A stretch of 64,000 nt of DNA, from positions 186,001 through 250,000 of the forward strand of contig JAIPEG010000004.1 of assembly GCA_021737405.1 (NCBI GenBank), in the 5' to 3' direction. Positions 50,490-59,558 of the stretch are shown here, one piece after another. The translations under genes and the position numbers were made by a program. Numbering within the stretch: the first letter of the stretch is position 1; each line of letters begins with the position of its first letter. Source of the stretch: Bacteriovoracaceae bacterium. Lineage in GTDB: Bacteria > Bdellovibrionota > Bacteriovoracia > Bacteriovoracales > Bacteriovoracaceae. Under the pieces are notes generated by a model that worked only from the letters and a program-made list of their open reading frames with translations, had not been told where the DNA came from and searched no databases.

Positions 50490-50543
50490 TAAATGGAGCG
50501 GGCAACCCGATTCGAACGGGCGACCTTCTGCATGGCAAGCAGA
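50490..50543. repeat. attR-like repeat within tRNA-Gly
   Basis: 54 bp identical to 46108-46161. Forms the 3' part of the intact tRNA gene, starting at tRNA position 27, plus 4 bp beyond CCA. Confidence 0.9.
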
Positions 50544-50569
50544 CGCTCTACCAACTGAGCTATGCCCGC
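50494..50569 (-). tRNA. tRNA-Gly (anticodon GCC)
   Basis: 76 nt with encoded CCA. Acceptor GCGGGCA/TGCCCGC, D arm GCTC/GAGC, anticodon stem TCTGC/GCAGA with loop TTGCCAT (GCC), T arm with TTCGAAT. Complete despite the integration, because the element supplies the identical 3' half. Confidence 0.95.
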
Positions 50570-50727
50570 ATCAAAGGACCTAAGCCTTTTAAAGCTAGGG
50601 CATAATGCCGTTAGGTTGTGGGCTTGTCAAGAATGAAGTCTTATTAAGATTTACTCCCTCCTTCCTTGTCAAAAAGGGGGCTTAGCGTTATTATGCGCGC
50701 CATAACAACCTAGATAAGGATTGATTG

Positions 50728-51771
50728 GTGTTTAATAGAATGCACTTTCTTGCACTATGCTTTCTTTTTAGTCTGAATTCATTGGCAGGCAGTGCCTGTT
50801 CTCGCTCACCTTTTATGGTGAAGGTTTTAGAGTCTCAATTGCAAAAGAAGTGCAAGGATATCTCTCTCGAGGAGATAGGCCTTGTTAAAAGTTTAGACCT
50901 CAGTGGGCTAGATTTAGAGAAGCTCTTAACTTTAGATTTTCTGGGGTTTACTTCACTTGAGTCCTTAAATATTTCTAATAATAAAATTGAGAATTTTTCG
51001 GATAGTTTTTTGCCACTATTTCCCAATCTTAAAGAGTTTCAGGCAAGGTCTAATGATATTACAGAACTTCCTGAGGGAGGTTTCACTAAAAATAAGAAGC
51101 TTGAGTGGATTGATTTTGGACAAAATAAATTGGTTAATCTAGCGGATGGGACTTTTTCTGAAGCTAGGAACCTAAGGTACCTAGACCTTGGCCAAAACTA
51201 TATAGAAAAAATCTCTAGTCTGCTTTTGGTTAACAACTCAGGTCTTAGGAGTCTTTTCCTTGGGGGGAATAAAATTTCGATTATAGAATATGGAGCCTTT
51301 AAGTCATTGGTTAATTTAAGAAACCTAAGTATTTATTCTAATGATTTAAGATATTTATCCTCTGAGCAGTTTCGCAATTTAGCTAGTTTGGAAGAGTTAT
51401 CTTTAAGCTTAAATCGAATCACTTGGGTTCCTTCTGATACTTTTAGGGCCTGTATTAAATTAAAAAGAGTTTACTTGGGAGGAAATCCTTTAAGGTTTAT
51501 TCCGAGTGGTCTTTTTAATGGACTTACTTCAATTGAAGAAATCTTTCTAAACTACTTGGAGATTACTGATTTAGATAAATCTCTTTTTCACGGGTTACCT
51601 AAATTGGTAAGGCTCTTATTAAATGACAACCAAATTGAAAATCTTCACGAAGACACATTTAAGCCTGGCTTATTCAATGAAAAAGCCTATGTAAATATGA
51701 TGAGAAATCCTTTAGATGATAATTTTAAGGGGCTTATCAGCAGCCAACTCTTAAATCGCGTTGTCTATTAA
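50728..51771 (+). CDS. Secreted leucine-rich-repeat protein
   Basis: 347 residues from a GTG at 50728, 7 bases after AAGGA; a TTG at 50725 and an ATG at 50740 are alternatives. Signal peptide (HFLALCFLFSLNSLAGSACS). About ten LRRs of 23-24 residues follow, e.g. LESLNISNNKIENFSDSFLP, LEWIDFGQNKLVNLADGTF, LRYLDLGQNYIEKISSLLL, LEELSLSLNRITWVPSDTF (L-x-x-L-x-L/F-x-x-N-x-I/L). These are the typical extracellular kind, closed by PGLFNEKAYVNMMRNPLDDN. No membrane anchor at the end. Likely a periplasmic or surface binding protein, plausibly for contact with other cells; the partner is unknown. Confidence 0.85.
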   Translation: MFNRMHFLALCFLFSLNSLAGSACSRSPFMVKVLESQLQKKCKDISLEEIGLVKSLDLSGLDLEKLLTLDFLGFTSLESLNISNNKIENFSDSFLPLFPNLKEFQARSNDITELPEGGFTKNKKLEWIDFGQNKLVNLADGTFSEARNLRYLDLGQNYIEKISSLLLVNNSGLRSLFLGGNKISIIEYGAFKSLVNLRNLSIYSNDLRYLSSEQFRNLASLEELSLSLNRITWVPSDTFRACIKLKRVYLGGNPLRFIPSGLFNGLTSIEEIFLNYLEITDLDKSLFHGLPKLVRLLLNDNQIENLHEDTFKPGLFNEKAYVNMMRNPLDDNFKGLISSQLLNRVVY

Positions 51772-52769
51772 TCTTTAAGTGCGAGTACTTTTCCTGCACC
51801 GTTAGGTTGTTCAATGACGTAATGGGGAAGAAGGAAACCACTCGATTCTTCTTTTAATTTCTTATAGATACTCTTGCCCTCTTCTCTTGAGATCATGAAA
51901 TGCATTGCGCCTTTCGTGGGATCAGGGTGATGAAGATAGTAAGGTGTAACTCCGTTAGAAACAAGGGAGGAGAAAAGGATTTTTAAATCAAACCAATTAT
52001 CATTAACGCCCTTAAGAAGTACGCTTTGGCTTAAGAGATTAAGACCAGTAGATCTAAGTTTTTGTAGTCCAAGTAGAAATTCTGGTGTCCATTCAGAGAG
52101 GTGATTGGTGTGAATGACAAGGCTTAAGATTGAAAGTTTTTGGCTAAAATGCTTTAAAATATCGATAAGCTCTTCATCGATCCGATTGGGCAAAATAACC
52201 GGCGTCCTTGTATGAAAACGAATCATCTTAACTGTTTTAACTTTTGAAAAAGCCGCTAAAATCTCTTCAATCTTATGATTGGCCAAAATGAGAGGATCTC
52301 CCCCTGTTAAAATCACTTCTTCAACTTGTGGATGAAAGGTTGCATAATTTACTGCTACTTCAAGGTTATTTTTAAAAACGTCATTATTTTGAAGAAGTTC
52401 ATTCTTTCTAAAACAATAGCGACACTGGATAGGGCAAACTTCAGTGGGAGTAAAAAGGATACGGTTTTTATAACGATGAATAATTCCTTTTCCCTTAGAG
52501 AAGAGCTCATCGGAAATGGGATCTATTAAACCTTCAGGGCGATGCTCTTCTACCGCCGGTAAAAACTGACGTCCTAAAGGAGAGTCGATTCCAGCATTCT
52601 TAATTTTAAAAGCATAGGGGCGTGGAATAAAGACTGAATAAGGTATTTGGGGAAAGGATTCCTCAAAGTAATTCTCAAGGTCGGACAAGCTTTTAAGCGC
52701 CTCCCTAAAGTCTTGTTGCCAGTCAACAGAGAAAAGTCCCTCTCGTATAGGAGAAACGTTATTGATCAT
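51768..52769 (-). CDS. epmB: KamA/EpmB-type radical SAM aminomutase
   Basis: 333 residues from the ATG at 52769, which overlaps the stop of the upstream gene. The longer frame to 52823 lies inside that gene. The radical SAM Cys motif is CPIQCRYCFRKNELL (C-x3-C-x2-C). Further blocks: FTPTEVCPIQ, EEVILTGGDPLILAN, RFHTRTPVILPNRI, LLSQSVLLKGVNDN and THYL-like PYYLHHPDPTKGAMHF, all characteristic of lysine 2,3-aminomutase relatives. Length favours EpmB (beta-lysine for EF-P modification), but epmA is not in the window. Convergent with the LRR gene. Confidence 0.85.
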   Translation of the reverse strand: MINNVSPIREGLFSVDWQQDFREALKSLSDLENYFEESFPQIPYSVFIPRPYAFKIKNAGIDSPLGRQFLPAVEEHRPEGLIDPISDELFSKGKGIIHRYKNRILFTPTEVCPIQCRYCFRKNELLQNNDVFKNNLEVAVNYATFHPQVEEVILTGGDPLILANHKIEEILAAFSKVKTVKMIRFHTRTPVILPNRIDEELIDILKHFSQKLSILSLVIHTNHLSEWTPEFLLGLQKLRSTGLNLLSQSVLLKGVNDNWFDLKILFSSLVSNGVTPYYLHHPDPTKGAMHFMISREEGKSIYKKLKEESSGFLLPHYVIEQPNGAGKVLALKD

Positions 52770-53007
52770 TTTTTTTCTCTTGTTTGAGGTCTTGCTGGTA
52801 GTGATATTTTCCCCAGGCAGCACATCCCCTAATAAGAGCAGCTCCGTAAATGGACATGCCGATATAATGAACTAATACGATACTTGTTTTCTCTGTTCCA
52901 AGCTCTGCAAGAGTGTAATACATCCACTTTAACAAAATTAGGTGCAGCACTAATATAATGAGCTGCTGCAGACGAAGAGAAATGTTTTCTTTATTGAGGA
53001 GGTTCAT
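52759..53007 (-). CDS. Small two-segment membrane protein
   Basis: 82 residues. Two hydrophobic helices: LQQLIILVLHLILLKWMYYT (about 13-33) and SIVLVHYIGMSIYGAALIRG (about 42-61), then a charged tail (KYHYQQDLKQEKKN). No family recognised. Coupled by overlap to epmB downstream and 9 bp from the exonuclease gene upstream. Confidence 0.6.
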   Translation of the reverse strand: MNLLNKENISLRLQQLIILVLHLILLKWMYYTLAELGTEKTSIVLVHYIGMSIYGAALIRGCAAWGKYHYQQDLKQEKKNDQ

Positions 53008-53016
53008 GACCTATAT

Positions 53017-53916
53017 TTAGGCGTTTTTCCCTACTTTTTCTAGGTCTTTGAAGCGTTTACTTATCTCCTGCGCATTTAGTTCCCTAACTTCTTGAATCTT
53101 GTTTAGGGCAAAGCTTTTATGGAGATTTGAAAGTAGGCATAGGGCGTAAAGAATACTGCCCTCAGGCATCGGAAGAAGGCTTATGGGCTTTATGGGGCGA
53201 AATTTACCTTTATGGCTGCCACCTTTGTACTTTATATCGACTAGAGTTTGCCTTTCAACTTTCTTGATGAGGACTTTAAGCTTCTCAGGCAGGTCTAAAA
53301 GTTCGTTCTTTTTAAATTCCTGGACATTGAAAAGAAAGGAATCTTTGCGCACCCTTTGCCTATTCTTTTGCTCCATTGCTTTATTAAATACCCTTAAACA
53401 AGCAAGAGCATCATCAAAAGCTCTGTGATGATTATCTAAACCTAGATTAAAAGCTTTAGCCAATGTGGCAAGCTTATGATTTTCCATATCAGGAAAAGCC
53501 CTACGACTGGCCTTCACGCTGCAATAAACTTCATTTTTACGAAGTTTAATCCTTAGCTGGTGTTGAGCGAAAACAAGAAATCCCACATCAAAGCGAGCAT
53601 TGTGGGCAATGAAAGGAAGATCCCCACTAAAATCCAAGAAGTCTTCTAAAACATCAGAAATAATGGGGGCATCTTCGACCATTTCTTGGGTAATTCCATG
53701 GATATCAATAGTAAAAGCAGGGATTTCGACTTTAGGGTTAATCAGCTTAGACCATACAGTGATGCCCGTTGGCTCGACTTTTATGGCCGCCAATTCAATG
53801 ATCTTGTCCACAAGAGGAGAGAGGCCCGTCGTCTCTAAGTCGATGGCCACAATTCCCTGGGGAAACTCTTCTAAAAGTGGAGCGAATTCTCGCTGGTCAA
53901 TATTCAACAATGTCAA
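53017..53916 (-). CDS. DnaQ-like (DEDDh) 3'-5' exonuclease
   Basis: 299 residues from a TTG. The exonuclease domain fills the first 175 residues: IVAIDLETTGLSPLVDKIIE (ExoI, D-x-E), PFIAHNARFDVGFLVFAQHQ (ExoII), and HHRAFDDALACLRVFNKA (ExoIII, H-x4-D). The remaining 120 residues (QEFKKNELLDLPEKLKVLIK, KYKGGSHKGKFRPIKPISLL) are not the DnaQ theta-binding tail or a known fusion. Probably a repair or RNase T-like exonuclease rather than the replicative epsilon. Confidence 0.85.
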   Translation of the reverse strand: MTLLNIDQREFAPLLEEFPQGIVAIDLETTGLSPLVDKIIELAAIKVEPTGITVWSKLINPKVEIPAFTIDIHGITQEMVEDAPIISDVLEDFLDFSGDLPFIAHNARFDVGFLVFAQHQLRIKLRKNEVYCSVKASRRAFPDMENHKLATLAKAFNLGLDNHHRAFDDALACLRVFNKAMEQKNRQRVRKDSFLFNVQEFKKNELLDLPEKLKVLIKKVERQTLVDIKYKGGSHKGKFRPIKPISLLPMPEGSILYALCLLSNLHKSFALNKIQEVRELNAQEISKRFKDLEKVGKNA

Positions 53917-53949
53917 TCAGTTAGTGGTGTGCGTTAAGCCTTAGATTCG

Positions 53950-53978
53950 TTGACATAAGGCGGGTCCAATTCTAAAAA
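53950..53978 (+). promoter_or_regulatory. Promoter of the lpdA operon
   Basis: TTGACA (53950-53955), 17-bp spacer, TAAAAA (53973-53978), about 50 bp before the lpdA ATG. Confidence 0.55.
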
Positions 53979-54031
53979 TGCTTATCTAAAGTCTCATTAC
54001 ATAACTTAAAAAATGAAGGGTTACAAATCCT

Positions 54032-55420
54032 ATGAAAAGCTTTGATGTCGTTGTTATTGGTTCTGGTCCTGGTGGTTACGTTGCGGCGATTCGCGCCAGT
54101 CAGGTTGGTTTAAAAGCAGCTATCGTTGAATACGATAAAATGGGAGGGGTCTGTCTTAATAAAGGCTGTATCCCAACTAAGGCCGTCCTAAAGTCCGCAC
54201 ACTCTGTTCACGAGATTAGTGATTTTAAGGAGCTTGGAATTGATGTTGAGATTAAAGGTCTCGACGGTTCACAAGCTGTAAAGCGCGCTAAGGGAATTTC
54301 TGACAAGATTTCTAAGGGCGTTGAGTATCTTATGAAAAAAAATAAGATCGAGGTTTTTAACGGTAAAGGAACAATTAAGTCAAAGACCACGATCGAAGTG
54401 AAAAGCGATAAAGGTCACACCGATACAATCCAGGCTAAAAATATCATTGTCGCCACTGGTGCTAACTATAAAACATTCCCGGGTCTTGAGCATGATAACA
54501 AAAGACTTATCGGTGCTTGGGAAGCAATTAAAATGGAAAAACTCCCAAAGAGTATCGGTATTATTGGTGCTGGTGCAATTGGTGTTGAGTTTGCCTATTT
54601 TTGGAATGCCTTTGGTGTAGACGTCCATATCTTTGAACTTCAAAAACACCTTCTTCCAATTGAAGATGAAGACTCTTCTAAAGAAGTTGAAAGGGCTTAT
54701 AAGAAATATGGCATCAAGATGTCTTTGGGAGTTGAGAAGGTATCTGCCAAAAATAATGGTAATGATATTACGATCACGGCCATCGAAAAAGGTAAGTCAG
54801 TTGATTATAAATTCGAGATGGGACTTATCGCAGTTGGAATGGTTGGTAATATTGAAAATGTCGGCCTTGAAAATGTCGGTATAAAAACAGAACGTGGCTT
54901 TATAGGTGTAAACGCTAATTACCAAACGAATGTTGAAAATATTTACGCCATTGGTGATGTTTCTGGTCCTCCACTTCTTGCTCATGCCGCTTCTCATGAA
55001 GGAGTAATTGCCGTTGAGCATATGGCCGGTCTTCACCCTCACCCAATGGATAAGATGAATGTCCCAGGCTGTACTTACTGTCAGCCTCAAGTGGCGTCTG
55101 TTGGTTACACTGAAAGAGCACTTAAAGAACAAGGTATTAAATACTCTGTTGGTAAACTTCCTTTTCAAGCAAATGGTAAGGCCGTAGCTTCAAATGAAAC
55201 CGTTGGTTTTGTGAAGACATTGCTTGGTGAAGATGGAGATCTTCTAGGGGCCCATATCGTAGGAACTCAAGCGACAGAGCTTATTCATGAATATGCTCTC
55301 TTTAAAACGATGGAAGGCATCGACGAAGAGATATTTGCCACGGTTCATCCCCACCCAACTCTTGGTGAGTGGTTGGCAGAATCAGTTATGGCAGCAAAAG
55401 GTAGAGCGCTAAATTTTTAA
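54032..55420 (+). CDS. lpdA: Dihydrolipoyl dehydrogenase (E3)
   Basis: 462 residues. FAD motif VVIGSGPGGYVAAIRASQVG, redox-active disulfide GVCLNKGCIPTKAVLK (C-x4-C), NAD motif SIGIIGAGAIGVEFAYFW, second FAD motif NIYAIGDVSGPPLLAHAASH and the dimer-interface His-Glu, HPHPTLGEWLAE. It reoxidises the lipoyl group of 2-oxoacid dehydrogenase complexes. It is followed 12 bp later by the E2 gene. Confidence 0.96.
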   Translation: MKSFDVVVIGSGPGGYVAAIRASQVGLKAAIVEYDKMGGVCLNKGCIPTKAVLKSAHSVHEISDFKELGIDVEIKGLDGSQAVKRAKGISDKISKGVEYLMKKNKIEVFNGKGTIKSKTTIEVKSDKGHTDTIQAKNIIVATGANYKTFPGLEHDNKRLIGAWEAIKMEKLPKSIGIIGAGAIGVEFAYFWNAFGVDVHIFELQKHLLPIEDEDSSKEVERAYKKYGIKMSLGVEKVSAKNNGNDITITAIEKGKSVDYKFEMGLIAVGMVGNIENVGLENVGIKTERGFIGVNANYQTNVENIYAIGDVSGPPLLAHAASHEGVIAVEHMAGLHPHPMDKMNVPGCTYCQPQVASVGYTERALKEQGIKYSVGKLPFQANGKAVASNETVGFVKTLLGEDGDLLGAHIVGTQATELIHEYALFKTMEGIDEEIFATVHPHPTLGEWLAESVMAAKGRALNF

Positions 55421-55432
55421 GGAGAATATGTA

Positions 55433-56728
55433 ATGGCAAAGCACGAAATCGTTATGCCACAAATGGGTGAATCAATTACCAATGGTACGATCACCAAGTG
55501 GCACAAACAACCGGGTGACATGATTGAGCTTGATGAAATCTTGCTCGAAATCTCAACGGATAAAGTTGAATCAGAAATACCTTCTCCGATGGAAGGAAGA
55601 ATTGAAGAAATTCTTTTTCCAGAGGGAGACACTGTTGATGTCGGCATATTGATTGCTGTCATCGAGGACGATCCTAGCAATGTTGCTTTTGGTGGTGGGG
55701 CTTCCACTAGCGCTCCAAAGACAGAGGCACCTGCAGCTGAAGCTTCTGCTCCTGTCGCAGCTACCGAGTCAGTAGTAACTGCCGCACCTGCGAAAAGTGA
55801 AGGCCGCCGTTTCTACACTCCACTTGTAAGATCTCTTGCTAATAAGCATGGAGTTGAGCTTTCTGAGCTAGCTCACCTTAAGGGAAGTGGAGCTGCTGGG
55901 AGAGTGAATAAAGCCGACTTTATGAATTTTCTCGAGAATAGAGGTGCTGCACCAAAGGCCGCAGCTTCTACTGCCGCTCCTACTCCAGCTGCTGCTAAAC
56001 CAACTGTTCCTGCCTTTGCAACAGGAGACAGGGTTGAAATTATCCCAATGGATAATATGAGAAAAGTTATCGCGAGAAATATGGTTGCTTCTAAGCAAAT
56101 TTCTCCTCATGTAAACTCTATCGACACTGTTGATATGACAAAATTGGTGAAGTTTAGAGAAGGCTTTAAGAAAGAGTTCCAAAAGCAAGAAGGCTTTTCT
56201 CTTACTTATACTCACTTTATTCTCTACGCAATCGTTCAAGCCCTTAAGGAATTTCCTTATGTGAATGCTTCAATTGATGGGGATAATATCATTCTTAAAA
56301 AAGACATCAATCTCGGTTGTGCTGTAGCCGTTCCAGGTAATGGTCTTGTTGTTCCTGTCATTAAAGGTGCCGACAATCTAAATATTACGGGGATTGCACG
56401 CAGTTTAAATGTTCTAGTTGAAAAAGCCAGAGCAAAGAAACTTACGATGGATGATTTAACTGGTGGTACTTATACCTTCACGAATAATGGATCTTTTGGG
56501 ATTTTGGCGGCAACGCCTGTTATTCTTCAGCCTCAGCTTGGTATTTTCTGTGTTGGTACAATTAAGAAAACACCTGTTGTGACGGCAGATGATGCAATTG
56601 CCATTCGTCAGATTATGTACGCGACCCATAGTTATGATCACCGTTTAATTGATGGTGAAGTAGGATCAAAGTTTCTTAAGCACGTGCTTAACACTTTGGA
56701 GTCAATGGATCCTAAGGCCTTATTCTAG
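55433..56728 (+). CDS. Dihydrolipoamide acyltransferase (E2)
   Basis: 431 residues. One lipoyl domain (residues about 1-80, lipoyl Lys in EISTDKVESEIPSP), an Ala/Pro-rich linker, a peripheral-subunit-binding domain (YTPLVRSLANKHGVELSELA, GSGAAGRVNKADF), a second linker and the catalytic domain, closing with the active-site THSYDHRLIDGEVGSKFL (H-x3-D-G). The lipoyl-domain wording (GESITNGTITKWHKQPGD) is closest to 2-oxoglutarate or branched-chain complexes, but I cannot decide which. Lies behind lpdA. The E1 gene is not in the window. Confidence 0.92.
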   Translation: MAKHEIVMPQMGESITNGTITKWHKQPGDMIELDEILLEISTDKVESEIPSPMEGRIEEILFPEGDTVDVGILIAVIEDDPSNVAFGGGASTSAPKTEAPAAEASAPVAATESVVTAAPAKSEGRRFYTPLVRSLANKHGVELSELAHLKGSGAAGRVNKADFMNFLENRGAAPKAAASTAAPTPAAAKPTVPAFATGDRVEIIPMDNMRKVIARNMVASKQISPHVNSIDTVDMTKLVKFREGFKKEFQKQEGFSLTYTHFILYAIVQALKEFPYVNASIDGDNIILKKDINLGCAVAVPGNGLVVPVIKGADNLNITGIARSLNVLVEKARAKKLTMDDLTGGTYTFTNNGSFGILAATPVILQPQLGIFCVGTIKKTPVVTADDAIAIRQIMYATHSYDHRLIDGEVGSKFLKHVLNTLESMDPKALF

Positions 56729-56753
56729 ATTAAAATTGGAATTCTTCAATGAA

Positions 56754-56780
56754 AGAGGCGCTGTAAAGCGCCTCTTTTTA
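56754..56780. terminator. Bidirectional terminator
   Basis: AGAGGCGCT (56754-56762), loop GTAA, AGCGCCTCT (56767-56775), then a T run. It ends the lpdA-E2 operon and also lies at the end of the converging hydrolase gene. Confidence 0.9.
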
Positions 56781-56786
56781 TTTATT

Positions 56787-57737
56787 CTAAATTCTTTGAA
56801 TAAAATTCAGAATGAGGTTCTTTGTAAATTCTGGTCTTTCTCGGTGAACAGATTGACCACACATTGGAATAGTCGCCAATTCAAAATCAGGGCGAATTTT
56901 TAGGAACTCTTCTGGTTTTTCTAAGAGGTCATCAGTGGTACCAGAGCTTTCAGCTTCTTCGCCAAAGATCATAAGAGTTGGACTATTTGCTAAACGAGAT
57001 GCATCTCGAAATGATCTTGTGAGCTGACCACCTACAAAAGAGATGGTGATCCATTTTTGAGCTTGGTTTTGTCCGGCAAGTTGAGTTTCTTGGATTCTTA
57101 AATCAGTAATAAGCGAGTCATCATAAACGGTTTTTTCAAGAAAGAATCTCAAGTTAGTCTCAGTAAAGACGGATTTATAAAATGAATCAGCAAAAATGTC
57201 GTTGTTATATAGACGTTGATAGAGTTGATCCTGTGCCGGGTTACCTGTGGCCAAAGAATTGATTCCTGTGGGTGAGAGAAGAACAAGTCCTTTAACTAGG
57301 TCTGGTCTATCTCCTGCAATCTTTAATATTGATGTTGTAAGAAGAGATTCTGCCACTAGAGTTGCCGGACCCTTAACAACGTCTTCTAAGAATTTTGTAA
57401 TAAAGCGATCAAAGAGCTCCATAGAATAGGTTCTCTTTTCAAGAATTCCATTTTCTCCAACCCCAGGTAGGTCAACTAAGTAAACTTGTAGTCCAGCTTG
57501 ATCGAGAAGAGGGAGCATGTCTCTCCAAGTGATATGAGTAGAGCCAGCATAAATCCCATGAATGAGAACAATCTTTTCGCCACGGCTACGACTTTTTGGA
57601 CCGCGAAAAGAGACTTCTCCAAAGTCTTGCATTTGAATTTTTTTATTCAAGCGCGACTGAAGTATATCAGGAATTGGGTTTGAAAAAGTGGGGATTGAAA
57701 TTAAGCAGGTAATGAGAAATAGAACGACCTTGTTCAT
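56787..57737 (-). CDS. Exported alpha/beta-hydrolase-like protein
   Basis: 316 residues. Signal peptide (NKVVLFLITCLISIPTFS). Alpha/beta fold: VLIHGIYAGSTHITWRDMLP (oxyanion HG), VYLVDLPGVGENG, then GPATLVAESLLTTSILKIAG, where the usual G-x-S-x-G elbow reads A-E-S-L-L. Ser is kept but both glycines are lost. PTLMIFGEEAESSG fits the acid and CGQSVHRERPEF the His. Periplasmic lipase or esterase, possibly with altered activity. Confidence 0.75.
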   Translation of the reverse strand: MNKVVLFLITCLISIPTFSNPIPDILQSRLNKKIQMQDFGEVSFRGPKSRSRGEKIVLIHGIYAGSTHITWRDMLPLLDQAGLQVYLVDLPGVGENGILEKRTYSMELFDRFITKFLEDVVKGPATLVAESLLTTSILKIAGDRPDLVKGLVLLSPTGINSLATGNPAQDQLYQRLYNNDIFADSFYKSVFTETNLRFFLEKTVYDDSLITDLRIQETQLAGQNQAQKWITISFVGGQLTRSFRDASRLANSPTLMIFGEEAESSGTTDDLLEKPEEFLKIRPDFELATIPMCGQSVHRERPEFTKNLILNFIQRI

Positions 57738-57987
57738 AATAAAAACTCCTTTTTTAGTGCTCTTAGGCTAGCAATCTTCGCAAGGATTGCCGAGATTCTT
57801 TTAGTTAGAAGAAATTGAGACGATATAGGTAACCTGTTGAAAATAATGAGTCTAATCTTGGCTCTGATATTAGTTAGGACTAATGCTTGTCTTAAAATAT
57901 ATGAACTGGATCTAATAATTATTCTTAACACTACATAGTGGCGGGAGTATAAAGAAATTGTAAGAAACCTTAAAAAAGGGGAAAGAA

Positions 57988-58353
57988 ATGAAAGTCCTAT
58001 TAGTCGTATTATCACTGTTTGCTTCACTGGCCGTTAGTGCGGACTACGACTGTTACCGGAAGGCCTTAAATGACTTTTCTGTTGATAGTATGGCATTCCA
58101 AGTTAAAAGCGAGGAAGCTGTCGTTATGTTTGAAGATCGTCCAGATAAGGCGGTTTATTCTGTGATCAGAAGTCTTGAGCAGAACCTCGGATGTTCTAAT
58201 AAGTCTTTTGAATTGGCAGAGGTTTCTTGTAAAGAAATAGTTCCTGGTAACGCTCTTTCAAGTATTTGTTATGTAGAAAGCCAGCACGGCTACTTTTTCA
58301 TTTCAATGGATATGATGGAAAGTATAAACGTGGTCTTTAACCGCTGGGATTAA
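57988..58353 (+). CDS. Small secreted protein, paralogue 1 (GYFF-RWD family)
   Basis: 121 residues. Signal peptide (KVLLVVLSLFASLAVSA), then DYDCYRK and three further Cys. It ends [29 protein letters not shown]. This closing stretch matches that of the gene at 61054-61455 (CYVETNLGYFFLTKDLLENI, NISYSRWD), while the middles differ. Both keep the same Cys positions. No known family. The 250-bp gap upstream holds a perfect dyad ATTAGT-TAGG-ACTAAT (57870-57885). Convergent with the photolyase operon. Confidence 0.7.
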   Translation: MKVLLVVLSLFASLAVSADYDCYRKALNDFSVDSMAFQVKSEEAVVMFEDRPDKAVYSVIRSLEQNLGCSNKSFELAEVSCKEIVPGNALSSICYVESQHGYFFISMDMMESINVVFNRWD

Positions 58354-59558
58354 GACTCCCATAAACGGCGATAAGCTCCGTTTTGATCATACACTGAAGC
58401 CTGTTTAAGAGTGTTAAAGTATCTATTCGGGCGGGGATCATTTCCAATCCCCGCTATGTACTGCCAGTTACCCCAGTTTGAATAAACATCATAATCAATC
58501 AATTGATTTTCAAAATATTCAGCACCCCACTGCCAATTTAATAATAAATCTTTGATAAGAAATGAAGCAACATTTTGTCGTCCACGATTACTCATGAAGC
58601 CGGTTTTCTTAAGCTCCAGCATGTTAGCATCCACAAAGTCATTACCTGTCTTACCATCACACCATTTTTCAAAGAGGGCGATATCATTCTTAAGGTCTAA
58701 TGACTTATTTTGAATTCCTTTTACAGAAAAAAAACTGTGATAGTATTTTTCAAAGACCCAGCGAAAGTATTCTCGCCACCAAAGTTCAAATTTAACCCAG
58801 TAGGTGTCTTGGTTTTTTTTGACACGACTTTCATAGGACTCAACTTCATGGAAGATAGCATTCGCAGAGAGGCAACCTAGTGCCAACCAAGGGCTGAATT
58901 TCGTTGAATATTCAGTTCCAATGAGCCCATTTCGGGTTTTCTTATAGGATTCAATGGCATTCGTTTCATAGGTATAGCTTCTTAGGCGCTCTATTGCGGC
59001 TTTTTCTCCGCCTTTAAAAGGAAAAGCGCTTCTCACATCATGATTGTCAAAAGAGGGAGCTTCTAGAGTGGAGAGCGTGAGGCTTATATTGATCGGCCAA
59101 TTTTTTGGAGGGACCTCTGGTAAGCGCGGTAAAAAGTTTAACTCTACTTGTTTTCTAAAATCAGTAAAAATATCGGGAAGATTTTTAACGCCTGATGGAG
59201 GAACTTTAAGGAGCCTGTCGGTCCAATAGCTTATGATTTTTATTTCTTTAGAGAGATCAGACATTTCTCTACTTTCATAATGGGTATTATGAAGAGGGGT
59301 ATAAAGAAAATCGAAATTCTTCAAAATCTCGGTTGGAATCTTTTTAATGATTGCCAAGTCATGTCCAAAGCCTAAAAGCTGCTCCTTTAAATCAAGAAGA
59401 GATTCCCAGTGAAACTTTTGACGCCAGTGCCCCCAATTGTCCTGTGGTGCTTTTGCGATAAACATAATCTCATCAGCTTTATCAAGGGCTTCATTTAGAA
59501 GTGGATTATCCTGTAAACGGAGATCATTTCGAAAGTAATAAAGTACCTTCATCTCCAA
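58350..59558 (-). CDS. Cryptochrome DASH / photolyase-family protein
   Basis: 402 residues. Photolyase-type N-terminal domain ([20 protein letters not shown]) and C-terminal FAD domain: [94 protein letters not shown]. These blocks are the CRY-DASH type (single-strand CPD photolyase or blue-light sensor). Overlaps the upstream photolyase gene by 10 bp, so both are translated together. Confidence 0.88.
   Translation of the reverse strand: MEMKVLYYFRNDLRLQDNPLLNEALDKADEIMFIAKAPQDNWGHWRQKFHWESLLDLKEQLLGFGHDLAIIKKIPTEILKNFDFLYTPLHNTHYESREMSDLSKEIKIISYWTDRLLKVPPSGVKNLPDIFTDFRKQVELNFLPRLPEVPPKNWPINISLTLSTLEAPSFDNHDVRSAFPFKGGEKAAIERLRSYTYETNAIESYKKTRNGLIGTEYSTKFSPWLALGCLSANAIFHEVESYESRVKKNQDTYWVKFELWWREYFRWVFEKYYHSFFSVKGIQNKSLDLKNDIALFEKWCDGKTGNDFVDANMLELKKTGFMSNRGRQNVASFLIKDLLLNWQWGAEYFENQLIDYDVYSNWGNWQYIAGIGNDPRPNRYFNTLKQASVYDQNGAYRRLWES

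Larger units (their letters stand above)
46108..50543. mobile_element. Compact integrative element in tRNA-Gly(GCC)
   Basis: Bounded by a perfect 54-bp direct repeat (46108-46161 and 50490-50543) made of tRNA-Gly positions 27-76 plus 4 bp. Length from repeat to repeat is about 4.4 kb. Contents in order: integrase-type 11-bp repeats, a toxin-antitoxin-like pair, two unassigned cargo genes, a region full of inverted repeats, an excisionase-like gene, a tyrosine integrase, a second set of 11-bp repeats and a terminator. It has no replication, packaging or conjugation genes, so it would need a helper to move. Confidence 0.9.
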
